This document shows positions 48,776 through 63,154 of a DNA stretch of 64,000 nt, piece after piece. Each line of letters begins with the position of its first letter. Position 1 is the first letter of the stretch. The notes beneath the pieces were generated by a model. That model saw nothing but the letters and a program-made list of their open reading frames with translations, was not told the DNA's origin and did not search any database. A program made the position numbers and the translations under genes. This DNA comes from Lithospermum erythrorhizon. Lineage: Eukaryota; Streptophyta; Magnoliopsida; Boraginales; Boraginaceae. The DNA lies in contig JADFUC010000188.1 of assembly GCA_019722365.1 (NCBI GenBank), positions 186,001 through 250,000 of the forward strand, read 5' to 3'.

Positions 48776-49143
48776 ATAACCTAACCTAGCTATGCTACTC
48801 TTAATCATTGTAGCATATTCTATCTTTTTAACCATTCATCTAGTTATCATATAGTACAATTTAGTAATATAAGAATTTTCATTTTTCAAAGATTCAATTT
48901 TAACTATTAATAATTAATTAATTATATAATAAAAATTATAAAATTTACTTTTTGTTATATTTAAAAAATAAATTTATTAATATCAAATTTATATATTTCT
49001 TTTAAATAAAAAATAATCAATAATCAATACAAACAACATTTAAACGAAACATATAATTTGAATCAAGAAAATTATAATATCATCATTATAAAGAAAATAA
49101 CATAGCAACTCCTAATATTGCTATGCTAGTTCTTAGGTTTAAC
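48776..49143. mobile_element. Possible MITE with imperfect inverted ends
   Basis: The left end ATAACCTAACCTAGCTATGC and the right end, read on the minus strand, TTAAACCTAAGAACTAGCAT form an imperfect inverted repeat that continues into TAGCAATATTAGG-like sequence. The interior is strongly AT-rich and non-coding. Superfamily unknown. Confidence 0.45.
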
Positions 49144-52100
49144 TCCAATTTATATTGAACTTGTATATATAAGTTATTATATATATGAATGGCATAAGGT
49201 TGTTAGTACCAAACTACCAATATGGTGAATCGGAATTGATCATCATCATAATAAAATTGTGGATAAAGTGCAATTTTATTTTTTTATTATGGGAAGCAAT
49301 AATGTTCTATCACGCACTATTTCGATAGATATCATGCAGACCGCAAATTATAACTTCAATTTTACATTATTTGTGACCATATCGTACTAGTGTATTATGT
49401 ATCAGTATTGAATACGGAGTACTCAGATAATGATTCCAATTTTCACATTATATAATATGGCTAAATTACACACCATGCATTTGAAGATGATTTTTTAAAC
49501 AACTAATAAATCCCAATTGCTTCTATTACCACAAAACATAAATAAAATAAAATTGCAGTAGTATGTGGTTCATCAATATCTAAAAAAACTACATATACTT
49601 TCACATCAAATTTATCAAAACCGCCCAAACCTCGTTATTCATCCAGGTGTCACAATTATACGAATAGTTATTAGTTGAATATTCTCCGTATTATTAGGTG
49701 TCACATTATTAGCCGACCAGCCGCCAACCGACCCGGCCATGTTAAGAAGATAGCACAAAAACATGCATAAATAACAAACTAGAACAAATTTATGGGTTTA
49801 AACCCCGCCCAGCCGTAATCTATTACCCGTGTTAAAGCTGTCCTTGATGAGTTTAATATATAAATAACGTTGTGTCAAATATGATAAAAAAAAATCTTTT
49901 TAATGTTTGAATAAGAGATTAAAAGAATAGTTGACTAAAATATTGGTAAGTAGGTAAATGTATAATTTGTTTGGTTCCAGATAATGTGTTAATGTTGTCA
50001 CTTGGTTATTCATAGTTTAAAAGTTGCATATTGGTCTTTGAAATTACCATGAAATTATAAATTGGTTTTCAAATTTGACGGAGCCATTATATGTTAAAAG
50101 TAAACGCCTGAGCTTATGTATTTTAGTTGGGGATCTACTAATTATGTCACTATATATCAATTTGCAACTGCGATAATTTCGGTAACTACTACACAACTTT
50201 TCAATTATCGATCATCAAACGAAAGATCGACTCACTATTCTTATTTAAAAATTATCTCTTTAAAATAAATATTACGAAACTAACTAATGTATAACAGCCC
50301 ATTCCGTTAGTTCTGGTTCACGTCTCCGCCTGTTCAAGTATATCTAATACATTATTCGCTTATCAATAAATTAGTTTAACTCAAAATTTATCAATGAGCA
50401 AGATTCTAAAATTATAATATGCAAAATAAATTATAATAGTTATTATGATAAGTTTAATAAAGATAACATATAACACTAATTCCAGAGGCTTGGCTTAATT
50501 CGTCATGCTCATTTTTCTCTACCTCGAGTGCCTGGGCCGATAAACCTCACAACCACTAATATTATTTTTAATTTCGACACAAAAACCTATTGTGTTCTCA
50601 GGATTTAGCATTAATGCGCCTACCTTAAATATTAATCACCAGAAATTTCATTAAGCGCCACAAACCCCTTTTAAAAGGAGCCATTTAATAAAACAGAATT
50701 CTCAATCTGGTCAATCTTATTGCTTCATAAGAATACTACCTTGAACTCCCTTTGAACTTCGTGATAAGTCTGATTTGACTTCTATAAGGGGCCCATCCGG
50801 CCCGATAGACAAGCCATTAACAGAATAAGAATGATCAATGATTTTTACCTTCCATTGAATGACATTTTAACACCTTACAATATGCTATGAACAAAATAAA
50901 TAAATGAGTAAAGCCCAAAATAAATAAATAGAATGTAAATATCATTATCCATGACATTTGAGAATAAATGAGTATGGCTCATATTCTAACCATGATAATG
51001 TGACCAAAGCCCACCTAACTCTTTTGTGGCTTAACAAGAAGCTTATGGACTGGTGGGCCAGTAGGAACAGACCCCCACTCCCCACAGTACATTCAATTGG
51101 ACATGTTTAACAGACTGGGCTTCTCAGAGGGCCCATTAATGTGCTCTCTAGTTAGATCCATATTCGGCACCATTTCTTACTTAGCTTTTAAACATTGGTC
51201 TCCAAGCTGTCATCCTCGGCCACCAGGCCCATCAACGGTCCCTGGCCCGATAATAAATGGGATTGATGGGGGCCAATGGGTTGGGCCTCTGGCCCAGGCC
51301 TGCCTCGAGCCTGTTCAAATTTTTGGTGGGTGAGTTCGGCCCGGCCCAAGCCCACCAAGGCCCTTTAACAAACTGTGGGCCGCTTGGGGCTAAATTTTTG
51401 TGGATCTTAGGCTTAAGACATAATAAATAAAAAATAATTTTTATTCTAAACCTTAGACTTTACCAAGAAAGAAAATATAAGAATTTAGATTTGAATCTAA
51501 TCTTTATGTAAGAGAAAAGCAAGTTAAGAACCATTATGCTAAATTGATGATTTATTAATATATTTATTTATAATAAATCAAGTTATTTAGCTTCAAATAA
51601 TATATAAATAAAATCATAAGCATTCAATAATATATTATCCTTTTGGGCAATAAAATATATTTCTAATTAAAAACTATTTCAAGATATTATGATATAATTT
51701 AGATTTGGCAATTATTTAATATATTATCTTTATTCGATATATTATCCTTCAAGAAATAAAGAAACATTCTATTTAAATCAAGTTTAGAGTTATTTAGTAT
51801 TGTATAGTAAATTTGAATAAATAACATAACATCTATTAATATATAAAGGTTGTTTTGTGTCAAATAATATAAAGGCTGCTCAATATTGTATTCTGTTATT
51901 TTAATTATATGATGAAAGTTGTTATTTAACGCCAATATTCTTCAATTTATAATGGGATGAGTATGAGACATTTATATAGTATTGAAACAATATATGAATA
52001 AAAGCATTAATACGATCATATTATTTCATTATATTTCCAATCCAAATGACTGCCGTTGAAAATCGATGACTCGACTATCAATTACTATAAAATATAATTT

Positions 52101-53969
52101 CAAATATTACAAAAAATAATATTATGAAACTATTTTAAAGACGAATATAACTATATTAATTTTATATTTATTAAAATAATGAATAATTAGTTAACTACGG
52201 TTAAAGTTCTACTTCGATTTCTAAAATCACAATCTTTTAATCGATTGAGTAAATGTCAAATCTTTGATTTAATATATTTCAATTGTTAAAATTATATAAT
52301 TTACTTACAATGGTTAACATTAAGACTATAAAATTTGTTAATATCGAGTATCGAAAATCGTCATGGATGAATGTAGTATATTGAATCCGTTTGGTTCGTA
52401 AATGCTAACTTTGACGATCAGAATACTGACTATCAACCCATAAAAGAAACACTTCTAGCCGAAGTCAAGTGAAACAATAACCAGGAATCCAGGGTTGGAT
52501 TATGTATGAAAAACATGTACCATAAAATATAATGTATTGTAGGAGACAACACCACAAGCTAAAAACAGAGAATAATTGCTAAATTAATCACACTATGACT
52601 AGCTAATTGACTATCCAATTCTAAGCCACATGAACACAAGGTTGTTGATGATTTTTCTTTTTTTGCAACTAGATTTGTCTTTACCCGGATTTTGCGAGAA
52701 AATGTTTTGATAATAAAGGACAACTGGACAATGAGGTCTGAAAATTAAATTGATTATTATGCATGTAAATGGAGTATTACAAGTCATATGATATCTTCTA
52801 AATTTATATACGTTTAATTGGTGTACCACATTGTCTTTTGTTACGGAGTATTATGTAAGTTGTCGACAAAGACTTTTAACCTTTTCCCTTTTTCTTCTTG
52901 TGATTATGAAAAGTAGGTATTGTATACAACAAATTCGTATGATGCCAAATGAAAAGAACCGTGCGTTTTTGGTAGTCTTGAAGGACATTGAGTATGAAGA
53001 CGAATGATAATCAAAGAATGAAGACGAACCAAAGAGAATAATAAAAATGAAGACAAAGGAAAAGAATGAGAGAACTAATTCATTTCAATCATATTGCCAT
53101 ATTGGAGGTTGTAATAAATGCAGAAGATGGTAGACATGCAATGGTCCCTATGGTTTATTTTCAAGAATTAATTGATGTTGTATGCAACAATAATCCAATA
53201 CCCCTCAATCCAGCTGCTCCCATGCTTGGCCGGCCGGATTGTGTTCATATGGTCTCTCTCTATTTAGAAATAGCATTTCTTGCCGTGAGCTGGAGGGAAT
53301 CCTATGCATTCATAATCAATCTTTGCAATTTGCAAGAAATACACACATAATGATACATACAATTATTGTGATTTGTGAGAAAGAAATTCAACATTTCACA
53401 TAGTAGTTTTTCTTAGGGAGAACATAATTTATGCTTCAGGTTTAGGTTATTTAGAGCAACTGCAGCAGCTTACTCAAAACCTCTTTTAATCTCATTTTTA
53501 GGATAGGGATAACAATAAAAGTAAAAAATGGTCAAAACATCAGCTTTATCCCAAAATACAGCCGCAATTTTTTTGAGAATTCTGACTGCCTGGTGTGAAT
53601 TAAATACCCCAAACCATCTACTATCCTCTCCTGCTCAAACTTTGTTGGCTCTTGCAATGATTCATGTTAATTATGCAACAACTTTTCATTGATGAATTAA
53701 TATATCTAATTTATTGAGATGCGTTTGGCACAATTTTTCAATACGAATTAATATATCCACTTCTACTTTATATTTTCATTGAAGACCACTTCTTCCAAAT
53801 TTTCTTATCGATAATTTCTCAATTTGAGCAATGGTAACTCCACTTTACTTACATATTTTGATGGTGTTATTGTTGATGAATCAGTTGGCTCTTATTTACA
53901 TATTTATTGTTATAATGACAAACTACCAACTACTCACAATGGTATAAAGTTAAACACGAGAGCTGAATG
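49144..53969. other. Intergenic region with a GC-rich transposon-like patch
   Basis: Mostly AT-rich and without supported genes. The part 51030-51410 is GC-rich with repeated GGGCC, GGCCC and CCCGG phrases (for example GGGCCTCTGGCCCAGGCCTG), similar in style to subterminal ends of hAT-like elements. An open frame at 53066-53350 (94 codons, with NAEDGRHAMVPMVYFQELID) matches nothing I know and may be chance. Confidence 0.45.
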
Positions 53970-56660
53970 AATCATTTTAACTTCACAATAGAAAGTACGC
54001 GCCTTTGCTCAGTAAGAATGCCAGCCTCCATGAAGGTGTAGCCTTTGTTGCCAATCGCCAAAGATTTTGGAAGTATTCCTCAGATAGATGTAACGTAAGT
54101 CCTAATGCATGCTCTTCGATGGTATTACGCGATAGCCGATGACTCAATAGTCTGGGTTTTGCATCTCTTAAGTTCGTACTCTCCATCTGCTGGGATTAAG
54201 TTCAGAATCGCTATTCTTTGCTCAGCAAGAAGCCTACCGAGTCATTATTCGCTGAGAAGGCTCCAAGTCAAGATAATTTAGCCGAAAAGATTCCTTTGGA
54301 GGGAGCGAATTAACTGCTTGACCATTTGTCCCCTTCAATCCCATCATTGTCGCATGTCTCAACAAAGTAGGCTACGTGGTTGTTTCCTGGGGGTTCCCAA
54401 TTCCATCGGCTGCCTGAACGTAAAAGTATCGATAGCCTTCGAGCATCTTCAACCGTTTACAGAGTTTTACGTAGATATACGGCGTGCCTCCAGTTCATGC
54501 CCTTTATTGCCCCAAGAGTACTCCTTCAAATGGGCGCTACTGTAATCTTTCCATCTAATCAAACGATAGGAGTTTCTATCAGGTTCTCTCGCCGTCTGGC
54601 GATGAACTCGAGGCATTGGGGATGTACGGAACGCTCCATCTCCCATCTGCAGGTCATAGCGCCTCTATTTCATGATCGCCTTCGTCGCTTCACGGCGCCT
54701 GATTTTCCGATATTCGAGCAATGAGTCATCTTATTGCTGCATCTTCTACAACAAGCCTCTTTACCATCCTCAAGTAGGGTAAAATACCCTGTTTCGAGGG
54801 GGAGGTAATACTACCATCATTACCGGTGCTAAGATCATGGAGTCAGTTAACGAGCCATACTCCTGATTGTGCTTTTCTTGAAAAAAGGTTGGCGTAACCG
54901 CAAATGCTTCCAATCCTCTGGAGTTAGTTCTTCGTCTTCAGAGTCTTCAATTGTGTGTTGACAAGGTTCTTTAGCTTTATCATGTGCCCGGGCCGCTCTT
55001 GTCAGCGATTGACGACTTCTAGAGCTCTTAGCAATACATTAAATGTAGACACTTTAGCGTGGTCGCTGAGGGACATTCGACCGATTCGTATATCCGACAA
55101 ATCACATTCTCCTTGTGATCTTTCCGAAATACGGAGAGGAGTTAAGATAAACTCCTCGAAATATCTCTGAGTCAAGAAATGCATAGTAGGCTGACACCCC
55201 ACCAGCGCCACGCATCAGAATGCAGTTAATAATTTCTATTATTTATCAAACTATTAAAATAAAACTCACCGTAGAAAAATTCCTCGCTGCATGGCGCTTT
55301 ATCAAATCGAAGAGATCGACTGCCCAAACCACAGTCCCTAAGAGATCACGATTGATTCGCGAGACGTCCGACTTCTCGCTGATTCAACTCGGCATTGAGC
55401 CTCTAAGATGCAGCCTCGGCCTGACTCAGCCGATTTTGTCTCTGATTCGAAATGGGATAGGTGTCAGACATGCAGTTATATGTGTCCCGGCCTCGATGGA
55501 TCAAACTCTGGTCTGCATCAATATTGGCCCGAAATGTGAGTATTAGCACAGATTCTGGCCGCGCTGACTCTTGATCTGGGCCTCGACTCGACCTTCTCTA
55601 CCTACTCTGAGGACTTGAAGGCAAAGATTCATAGTGACCTTGGCTTTCAGCCATTGACATGACGTCACCTTCTACAACGAGACTTTATAAAATTGGTGCC
55701 ATCGTCTCTCTCGTAGGTCCCTTAGACTCAATTCCTCGGCGATTCGATTCTGGTATATTGACCGAAATTAAACCGCATGCAGCAGCCGACAGAATCAAGT
55801 CATTTAAGCAATACAGTTTACTCAGACACAAATCTGCCTTAAGAAATTATCGTCAGAAATACTTAGCCAGAGACTCGACGGCTTTGAAGTAGCTGCCGCT
55901 TCTAGCTTATAATACAACGGCCTTTAAGAATTGTTGTCAGAAATGACGACAAGATGGCCATGAAATATTCAAATTGTTGACGACATCGATCAATAATTAG
56001 ACAGGTCTAAAGAACGGTTTCTCGCCTCTAGAATCCAACTAAGGTGGACCGAACGCTCGTTGTATTTCTCATATTCGAACTCGATGAATCAAACCAGATC
56101 TATCAGTAAGTCTATTCAGCTATTTTGAATAATCGTGGAGCTATTTAGCTTAATCTCCAATATTCGGAAGTTTAAGAAATCGAGTCGATTCTCATAAAGT
56201 TTGGTTTCAAACTCAAGCACTACCGCTGCTTGTGCACCACTTAGCGCCTCTTTTGCTGCCCGGATAGGTTTGTACCACCACGTGGTGTTTTGTCAGGTTT
56301 AAAATTAACCAGAAAACTTATGCTTTTCTCAGATTTTCCGAATCTGCTTCCGAACGGTGCAATTCCCTTTCAACCAAAAGCGGGGTTTATATAGCCCCTG
56401 CCTCAACGCCGCCCGGACGGCTTGGCTTGTTTTTGTATGACCGATCTTAACTGGCCGACTTGACTTTTTAATCTAATCGTTGGATCAAAAGACGACTTTT
56501 CCTCCAAAAAACTCTGTATTGTGTCTCATTGTAGGAGTCCTCGATTTTCGAATCTTAGCTAGCGACTCAACATCTTCGGGAGCCTTTATTTTACCCCATT
56601 CTTTCTGTCTCCATTTCTAAGCCCATGACTTCCGAAATTTCCATTTTGCCTAATAAATTT
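53970..56660. other. GC-richer degenerate retroelement-like block
   Basis: This 2.7-kb block differs sharply in composition from the AT-rich DNA on both sides. It has CpG-containing phrases throughout and several medium open frames in both strands, none intact. In the plus strand near 54380-54545 a phrase like FEHLQPFTEFYVDIRR has the look of plant Gypsy-associated 'transposase 28' proteins, but this is weak. On the minus strand GGGCTATATAAACCCCG (about 56385-56400) looks like an LTR promoter. TTGGTGCCATCGTCTCTCTC at about 55690 is distantly like a Gypsy primer site on the plus strand. These clues disagree on orientation, so I leave it unassigned. Confidence 0.5.
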
Positions 56661-56916
56661 ATTTTAACTCATTTTAACGAACATTTAATTCATGCATTAT
56701 TTTCTCAAATCTCTTTGTTCGATCGAGTAGGTTTTATGATTAAATTCAGGTTCATTGAGAACCCAGCCACATGGCATTTCTTTTTTTAGTTGTATTTGAT
56801 TTAATTTTTAATTTGATTAATTCGTCTTAATCAATTTAATTATTTATTTAATAAATTTTCACTGTGTACATTTACTTAACAAATTAAACTTCAAATTCTT
56901 AAATTTGACATTCATA

Positions 56917-59900
56917 CACTATTACAAATTTACTATGGCAAATTATAGTTTAAGTGTGGTAAATCACATTAACCATTTTGTCACGCGATGAGGATGAAAC
57001 AACCAATATACAAAGAATAGTAATCAACAGGACAAGATGCTTTTGTCACGGAAAACTTGATTTTGCCACACTTATTATATCCATTGGTATATAAATTTAT
57101 TAGCCACAAATATCTATATATGTGGAGAGAAAAATTGATATTACCATATGCAATTGTTACGAGTAACTATAAGGCGTGATAAATAATTATCTTTCACGTA
57201 TCTTTAATAATTATATTTGGTATAATTTTCATTATTTAAGAGTTTTCTTTTTTGTTTATTATACTTTTTATATTTATTATTTAATGTAACAATTTGTAAT
57301 AAAAAACAAATTAAATAAAATAACAAATAAAGATGACTACTTTTTTTTATCCATTTTGTTCCATAAAAATAAATTACATCTCTAAAATAAAGAAATTCAT
57401 TTTCATTTATGAATTGCCTTATTTTCAATTACACATATAAAAATATCGAATCTAAAAAATCAAATATAAAAAATTACAACAATAAAAATAAATTACATCA
57501 TTGTATACATCTTCATTCATTCTACAAAGTGAGATATATATAATCAAATCCCAGTATCTTCATTTGACTCATTGGCATCATTCTCATTCTTGCTCATCAT
57601 TGTCTTCTTCTACCTCATCATTTTTCTGATACCAATCTCTAAACTTGAGCAGCACATATTTTGTTCTAAAACAATACATGAATAAGAATAACAAATGAGT
57701 GAAATTAACTTTCGAATAATAAAGCCGACTAAATAAAATGGATGTAGCATATATTATCAGTTCCCTGAATGCAATCTTGTTGGCTCTCGAAAGCACATCC
57801 TGCAAGAATGATGGATGTTTAATTCATATACGGAGTACAACATATGCAACTTATCCTACTTAATAATGATACTATATACCATTCTAACAATTATTTGTTT
57901 CCACCTCACATTAATCAAAATTATCCTACTTACTAAAACAAAACAAAAGAGAAAGATAGGTTGAGAGAGCTTAGAGAGCAATTTTGTGATATTTACAAAT
58001 TACAAAGAATGTAAAGCCCCAATTAAAGCCGAATTGTGAGGATAGTGCAACTGCACCATTAATCTAAAATAAAAAGAGAGGGAAATTTATTGTCCAATTG
58101 AAAAGAAATAGAGGAAAATGGGCAAATGGCTAAAAAACAATTATCAATAGAAATATTTTGAACTTTTAATTGGGGAAACATATAATCAAAGACTCCGTTA
58201 ATACGATTTAGTGAAATGTTAAAAATTGATTTTTCTAAGTAATGCCCAAGCTTAAAAAAATAGGTATATATATTATCTGTATAAATAACTAACGGCAGCA
58301 AATAATAATTTGTTCTTAAATTAAACGAATTAATGTACAAATACATTTTTACGGATGAACAATACTCGATTTGTGACTATATAATTGAAGATTGTATTTA
58401 ATATATTTAGAAACAAAATATACGTGTTTTATACAAGCTTCAAATATTTAAATCTCTGAGATAATAATAAATAAAAAGAATTAACTATTTACGAAATCTA
58501 TAAATTATACTTTTCATTTATATTATAATTTATTTTGTCTTGGCGCTATACGATCCCTTATAATTTTATATAATAGATTTAAGTTTCTATTACCATACTA
58601 CTTTCATTTTCGCTTAATAAAAGAATCTATTAATATGTAATTTTATTTATCAAGTTAAAAAGATCACCTTCTTTTAATAAAAAATATACGTTATGTTATT
58701 TCATATTTATCATAAAATATCACTTCTCAATTGATTATTAAGATAAATTATTCATATTTCACTATTCAATTCTATTTTATGTATTCAGCTTTAATATATT
58801 TCTTACTGGATGATTGCCTCAATATTCAGACAAACCTAATAATATCACGTTTTTTTATGGAATTCTCTCAATTATTTTAAACACAAATGAACTAAAAGAG
58901 TGCCATACATTAGATGCCCTGTCAATGTGAAATACTCCAAATGAATTATATCAAAATCAACGAAATAGCATTTATATATCTCTTTTTAAAAGTATATCTT
59001 AGTAATATTTTTTTAATAAAAGTCAAACTCAATAGTATATATGTGATTAATATTACTTAATATGGAAAACTTTTTAAAATTTTGCCATAAATAACAACTT
59101 AATATAAACGTCACAAAGAGCCATTCAAATAAGACGATTTATACTCATTTGTACATCGAATATTCATTAATAAAGTTTGATTATATACATATATATACAT
59201 ATTCATACATGTATTTTTAGACTATAATATCGACAATTATATTTCTTATATAGTAGTGAAAAACTAATATAAGTATTATTATGACAATATAATCTTATTT
59301 AGTTTATTAATTACTAATCAATATTAAAAAAGTGAAGATTAAATTTTTTTAATTCTTTCATATTAATTCAATTATAACTAATTATTGCCTCTATCATTTA
59401 TAGATAAATATATTTTTATTTAAAGAAACTAACATGTTATATATATATTATGATAAAAAAATTTTTAAAATAAATATCCAAATCTAGTACTCCATCGATA
59501 TTAAAATCTATCATTACGCTGACTTAAGCTGGGCCAAAATCACAAACTTTTTACTCCTTCATCGACAAACATAATTTTGATTTGAATAAAATTTAATGTC
59601 AATATTAAAGTAATTTGAAAATATTATTATTTGATAATTTTTACCAAATATTATACAATAGAAATAAAAATATTTGAATTTAACATTTAATCTGTGAAAA
59701 ATCCAAATTTAAACCTTGACAATCTATCGGAACGAAGTGAGTATTAGAGTATGTATCTCGATACTTTTTTTATTTTAATCGTTGAAATGTAAATACAAAT
59801 ATCACATACAATTTAGATATATTCTTTAATAAGAATTTTTGGATTAGAAAATTATTTTTAATTTATAATTGAATAAGTATCATACAATAAAATTTAGTAC

Positions 59901-60612
59901 TTGTTAGCATCAATTCATCAGACAAAACAATTTACTTATCATATGATAAAAATAAAAATCTAAGATAAATATTATATCAAATATTTTATCTCACAATACA
60001 TGTTTATATTTTTATATAATTGATCTAAAAATATTGATAATGAACATATCAGTAATTAATATAATAAAAGCGATAAACTATTTACACATTATAATAGAAG
60101 ATAACTCCAACTATATTCAATTATTTTAAAAAAAATTTAGGCAAAAATTTGTGACTTATTAATTATTGAATCACATAGAGTCATTTTTAAAATTTTATTG
60201 TAAGACATGCTTTGAACCAATAAAATATATTATAATAAGAGTAATATAAGAATTAATAAAGGCTTTTAAGAAACACAACTCACAATTTCTATGTTATATG
60301 AGATAATTGAAAGAAAACTTAACTAATCGAAAATTCCTTTCAAATCATCTCAAGATCAGATTTGTCACTTTAACATATTTTTGGTGTCAAATATTAATAT
60401 ATTTTGCTACTGATGATAAAGTTGTTGCAAATAATTATAATTTGTAATAGTCGTGGCAAATACTTTAATATTTGGTCACGAAAAAAATTATGTGTGGTGA
60501 ATGTCATACCTTTTGTCACGATTTGATTATATGTAACCAGATGAATTATTTACCATATTTATTTTAAGCGTGAAAAAAATATATGTGGTAGAAAGTCATT
60601 TATGTTGTAGTG
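56917..60612. mobile_element. Non-autonomous CACTA (En/Spm-like) element, about 3.7 kb
   Basis: The left end is CACTATTACAAATTTACTAT and the right end, read on the minus strand, is CACTACAACATAAATGACTT. Both begin with CACTA, and the flanking trinucleotides are ATA on both sides, as expected for the 3-bp target duplication of this class. Both subterminal zones repeat short motifs such as TTTTGTCACG, GTGGCAAA and GTGTGGTAAA in both orientations, a hallmark of CACTA ends. The interior is very AT-rich and I find no transposase. A minus-strand exon-like segment near 57800-57540 is the only coding-looking part. Confidence 0.75.
57540..57805 (-). other. Exon-like segment inside the CACTA element
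   Basis: On the minus strand, after a TTCTTGCAG acceptor-like site, a frame reads DVLSRANKIAFRELIIYAT and, after an AT-rich hydrophobic stretch with a possible intron, KYVLLKFRDWYQKNDEVEED ending NDEQE. The acidic tail and the acceptor suggest a 3'-terminal exon. I do not recognise the protein. It could be the remnant of an element-encoded protein or a captured host exon. Confidence 0.35.
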
Positions 60613-63059
60613 ATATATTTGATTAAAATTAAAATGATCATGTCTATATTAAATATATTAAAAGATATTATGTATTTTCACCGTTGAGTATGATATACCA
60701 TACATAAATATATTTAAATTTATAATTTAAAATGTGACATAGAAACAATGAGTATACATACAATACAACTATAGTAAAAGTGACCGCGTATTCTCAATTT
60801 CACGTCGGACAAATATGACCAAAACATTGAGCTCAACATCTTCGAATATATTTATTGATTTTATAAGATTTAAGATTATGCTCAACTTATCACAACTCAT
60901 AAGGAGGGAATCTTTCTAGCTCTGGAAATATTTTGTAAAGTCAAGTGTATGTAACATTTCTTGCACGAAACACAACTTCTAGCTAGTTGGGCATTTAATA
61001 ATGCAAATTAAATCAACGCCTTCACGGTGGTTATAGAAATCAACACAAGCTACAGAAAGAGTTGGTGAAAAAAATCTTATAATACCAAATTCAGGTGTAG
61101 ATTCTAAACCCCACAAAAGGTATTCAATGATATCCATTGTTTAATAATTATGGTTGTGTTATTATAGGTGTAGTAGCTACTTTCTACGTTTTTTTAATTT
61201 ATGATCCTATATTATCGTGACAATTATTAAGCGAAAAACTAAAATAACTAAAACGACATTAAAATATGTACAATTAATCAAAATATATTATCAATGGCTA
61301 ATGCTCAATATAAAAAGTTACTAAAAAGATATTAAAATGAAAAGTCATAATTTATTACGCTAGAACGACAATTATTTAAAAAAAATTACGTTGGTGACGG
61401 CAACTAAAAAATCTTAAAGTATTATTTTGTGAATTAGATAGACTTCATTCAAGAATTTGTTAATAGTCGGAATTGCGATTTCAATGAGGTAGTAGAAGTA
61501 TTGGTAGGAACTACTATTACTACAACAAACTAATGTACTTGAAATAATTGTTTAGCCATATAAACTATCCATACATAATGAGCATAAAAGTTAGGAGCAT
61601 TAAATTATATCGGAATTGAAACTGTTAATGTCAGAGAGTTAGTGACTTGTGGTAGATTTAAAATAAATTGTTGATCTTGAATTTTCGTGATTTCAGCCCT
61701 CAAATTAATAATAACCACATTTTAATAATAACCACATTTTACTTCCATTCCACTCCTCATGATTATTGAATATTGACAATAAGTATAAACAATCAATTAT
61801 TTAAGGATAAGTATCAATGGATGTAAATATAATTTACCGAGGAAATGGAGTGTGCATCATGAGTGCTAAATCACAGTTTTTTTTGGGGGAAATGGAACAT
61901 CGTCAACCAATGCAAGTATGATGATGATAACTTTGGGAGACTCGTGCACCAACAAATATGACTTCATGATTTTTCTTTTATCAATTATATTTCTCATTAT
62001 CTACAAATGATCACGCCCCGTGCAAGACAATAGATAAAATGATCATAGCCAATATATACTAAACTCTAGCTGGATCATAGTTGTTAGCACAATTTCTCCG
62101 ATTGAATCATATATTCTTGACTATATATTGACCCTCCCTTTCCAGGAGGCAAAAAAGACAAAATAATCAATCACTTAAACATATCCAGCATGCCTTTTTT
62201 TTTTATCAATACAAAATAAAATCTTGAAATTCTAGTATTGATGGTTTTCTTTAGTTGTCTAGGGGTTAGGGAGGGTATTTGCCACTCCAGTGCTTTGGAA
62301 ATAGATATGGCCATAATAGATCAGTAAACCACAATTAGTCAACAATTATATTCAAGAACTAAGAAACTAGAAGGCTTATCGTATAGAGTGGTCTCCAAAA
62401 TTTTCTTGACTAGCTTGCATAAACCAAAAAAGGATAGAAGAGGTCAAAGTTCACATCCATGTTACATGGATCTAATTTGGACTGCTAACTACAAGCTAGT
62501 AGAGTAACACGAAATGTTTGTAATAAATGTGTTTTTATTTTCTTTCTCCATTGGGAAATTAAGAGGTTTCAATGTTTGTTTATTAAGACACAGAACATTC
62601 ATCTTAAATCAATAGATTCTTCAAAGAGTAAGAAAACAAAAGTCTTTGAGAGTACCCTAAAGCTAAATATCTTGATTTAAGGATGGATAAACCATAAATT
62701 CCACAAAGATAAGTCTTAAAAGGGACAATCTCTCCATTTCACGGACTCAAAATCTTTATAAAATCCTCACCTTGTCTTTACCTTAATATTAAAATCAAGA
62801 ATGGACATTAATTTTGACAAGGATGTTGTCAATTTTTTGTCTTGTCCAAGTAGAAGAGGAAAAGGGGGAGATAATTAAGGAGCAAAACATCACCCCTTCA
62901 AAGAAAAACTTCAATTGGAAGATTCAGGTATAGTAGTTGAAGTAAACTAAATAGTAGTTATACGGATGGTAGCAATAATCAATATCTCACCATAGCCAAC
63001 TATAATCTGTAGATATTAGTACAAAACCAAACAAATCTGACTAATTTATTCACCCCACC
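60613..63059. other. AT-rich intergenic region
   Basis: No gene is supported. The last few hundred bases, ending in a CT-rich tract (CCCCACCCCCCCTCTCTCCC, about 63052-63071), probably belong to the promoter of the gene that starts near the right edge. Confidence 0.5.
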
Positions 63060-63154
63060 CCCCCTCTCTCCCCTTCCTCCTGGTTTCTTCATCTTCACCT
63101 TAATATTTGTCCATTACATTGCAAGTTCACTGTATATCTTCAGTGCAATTTCAG

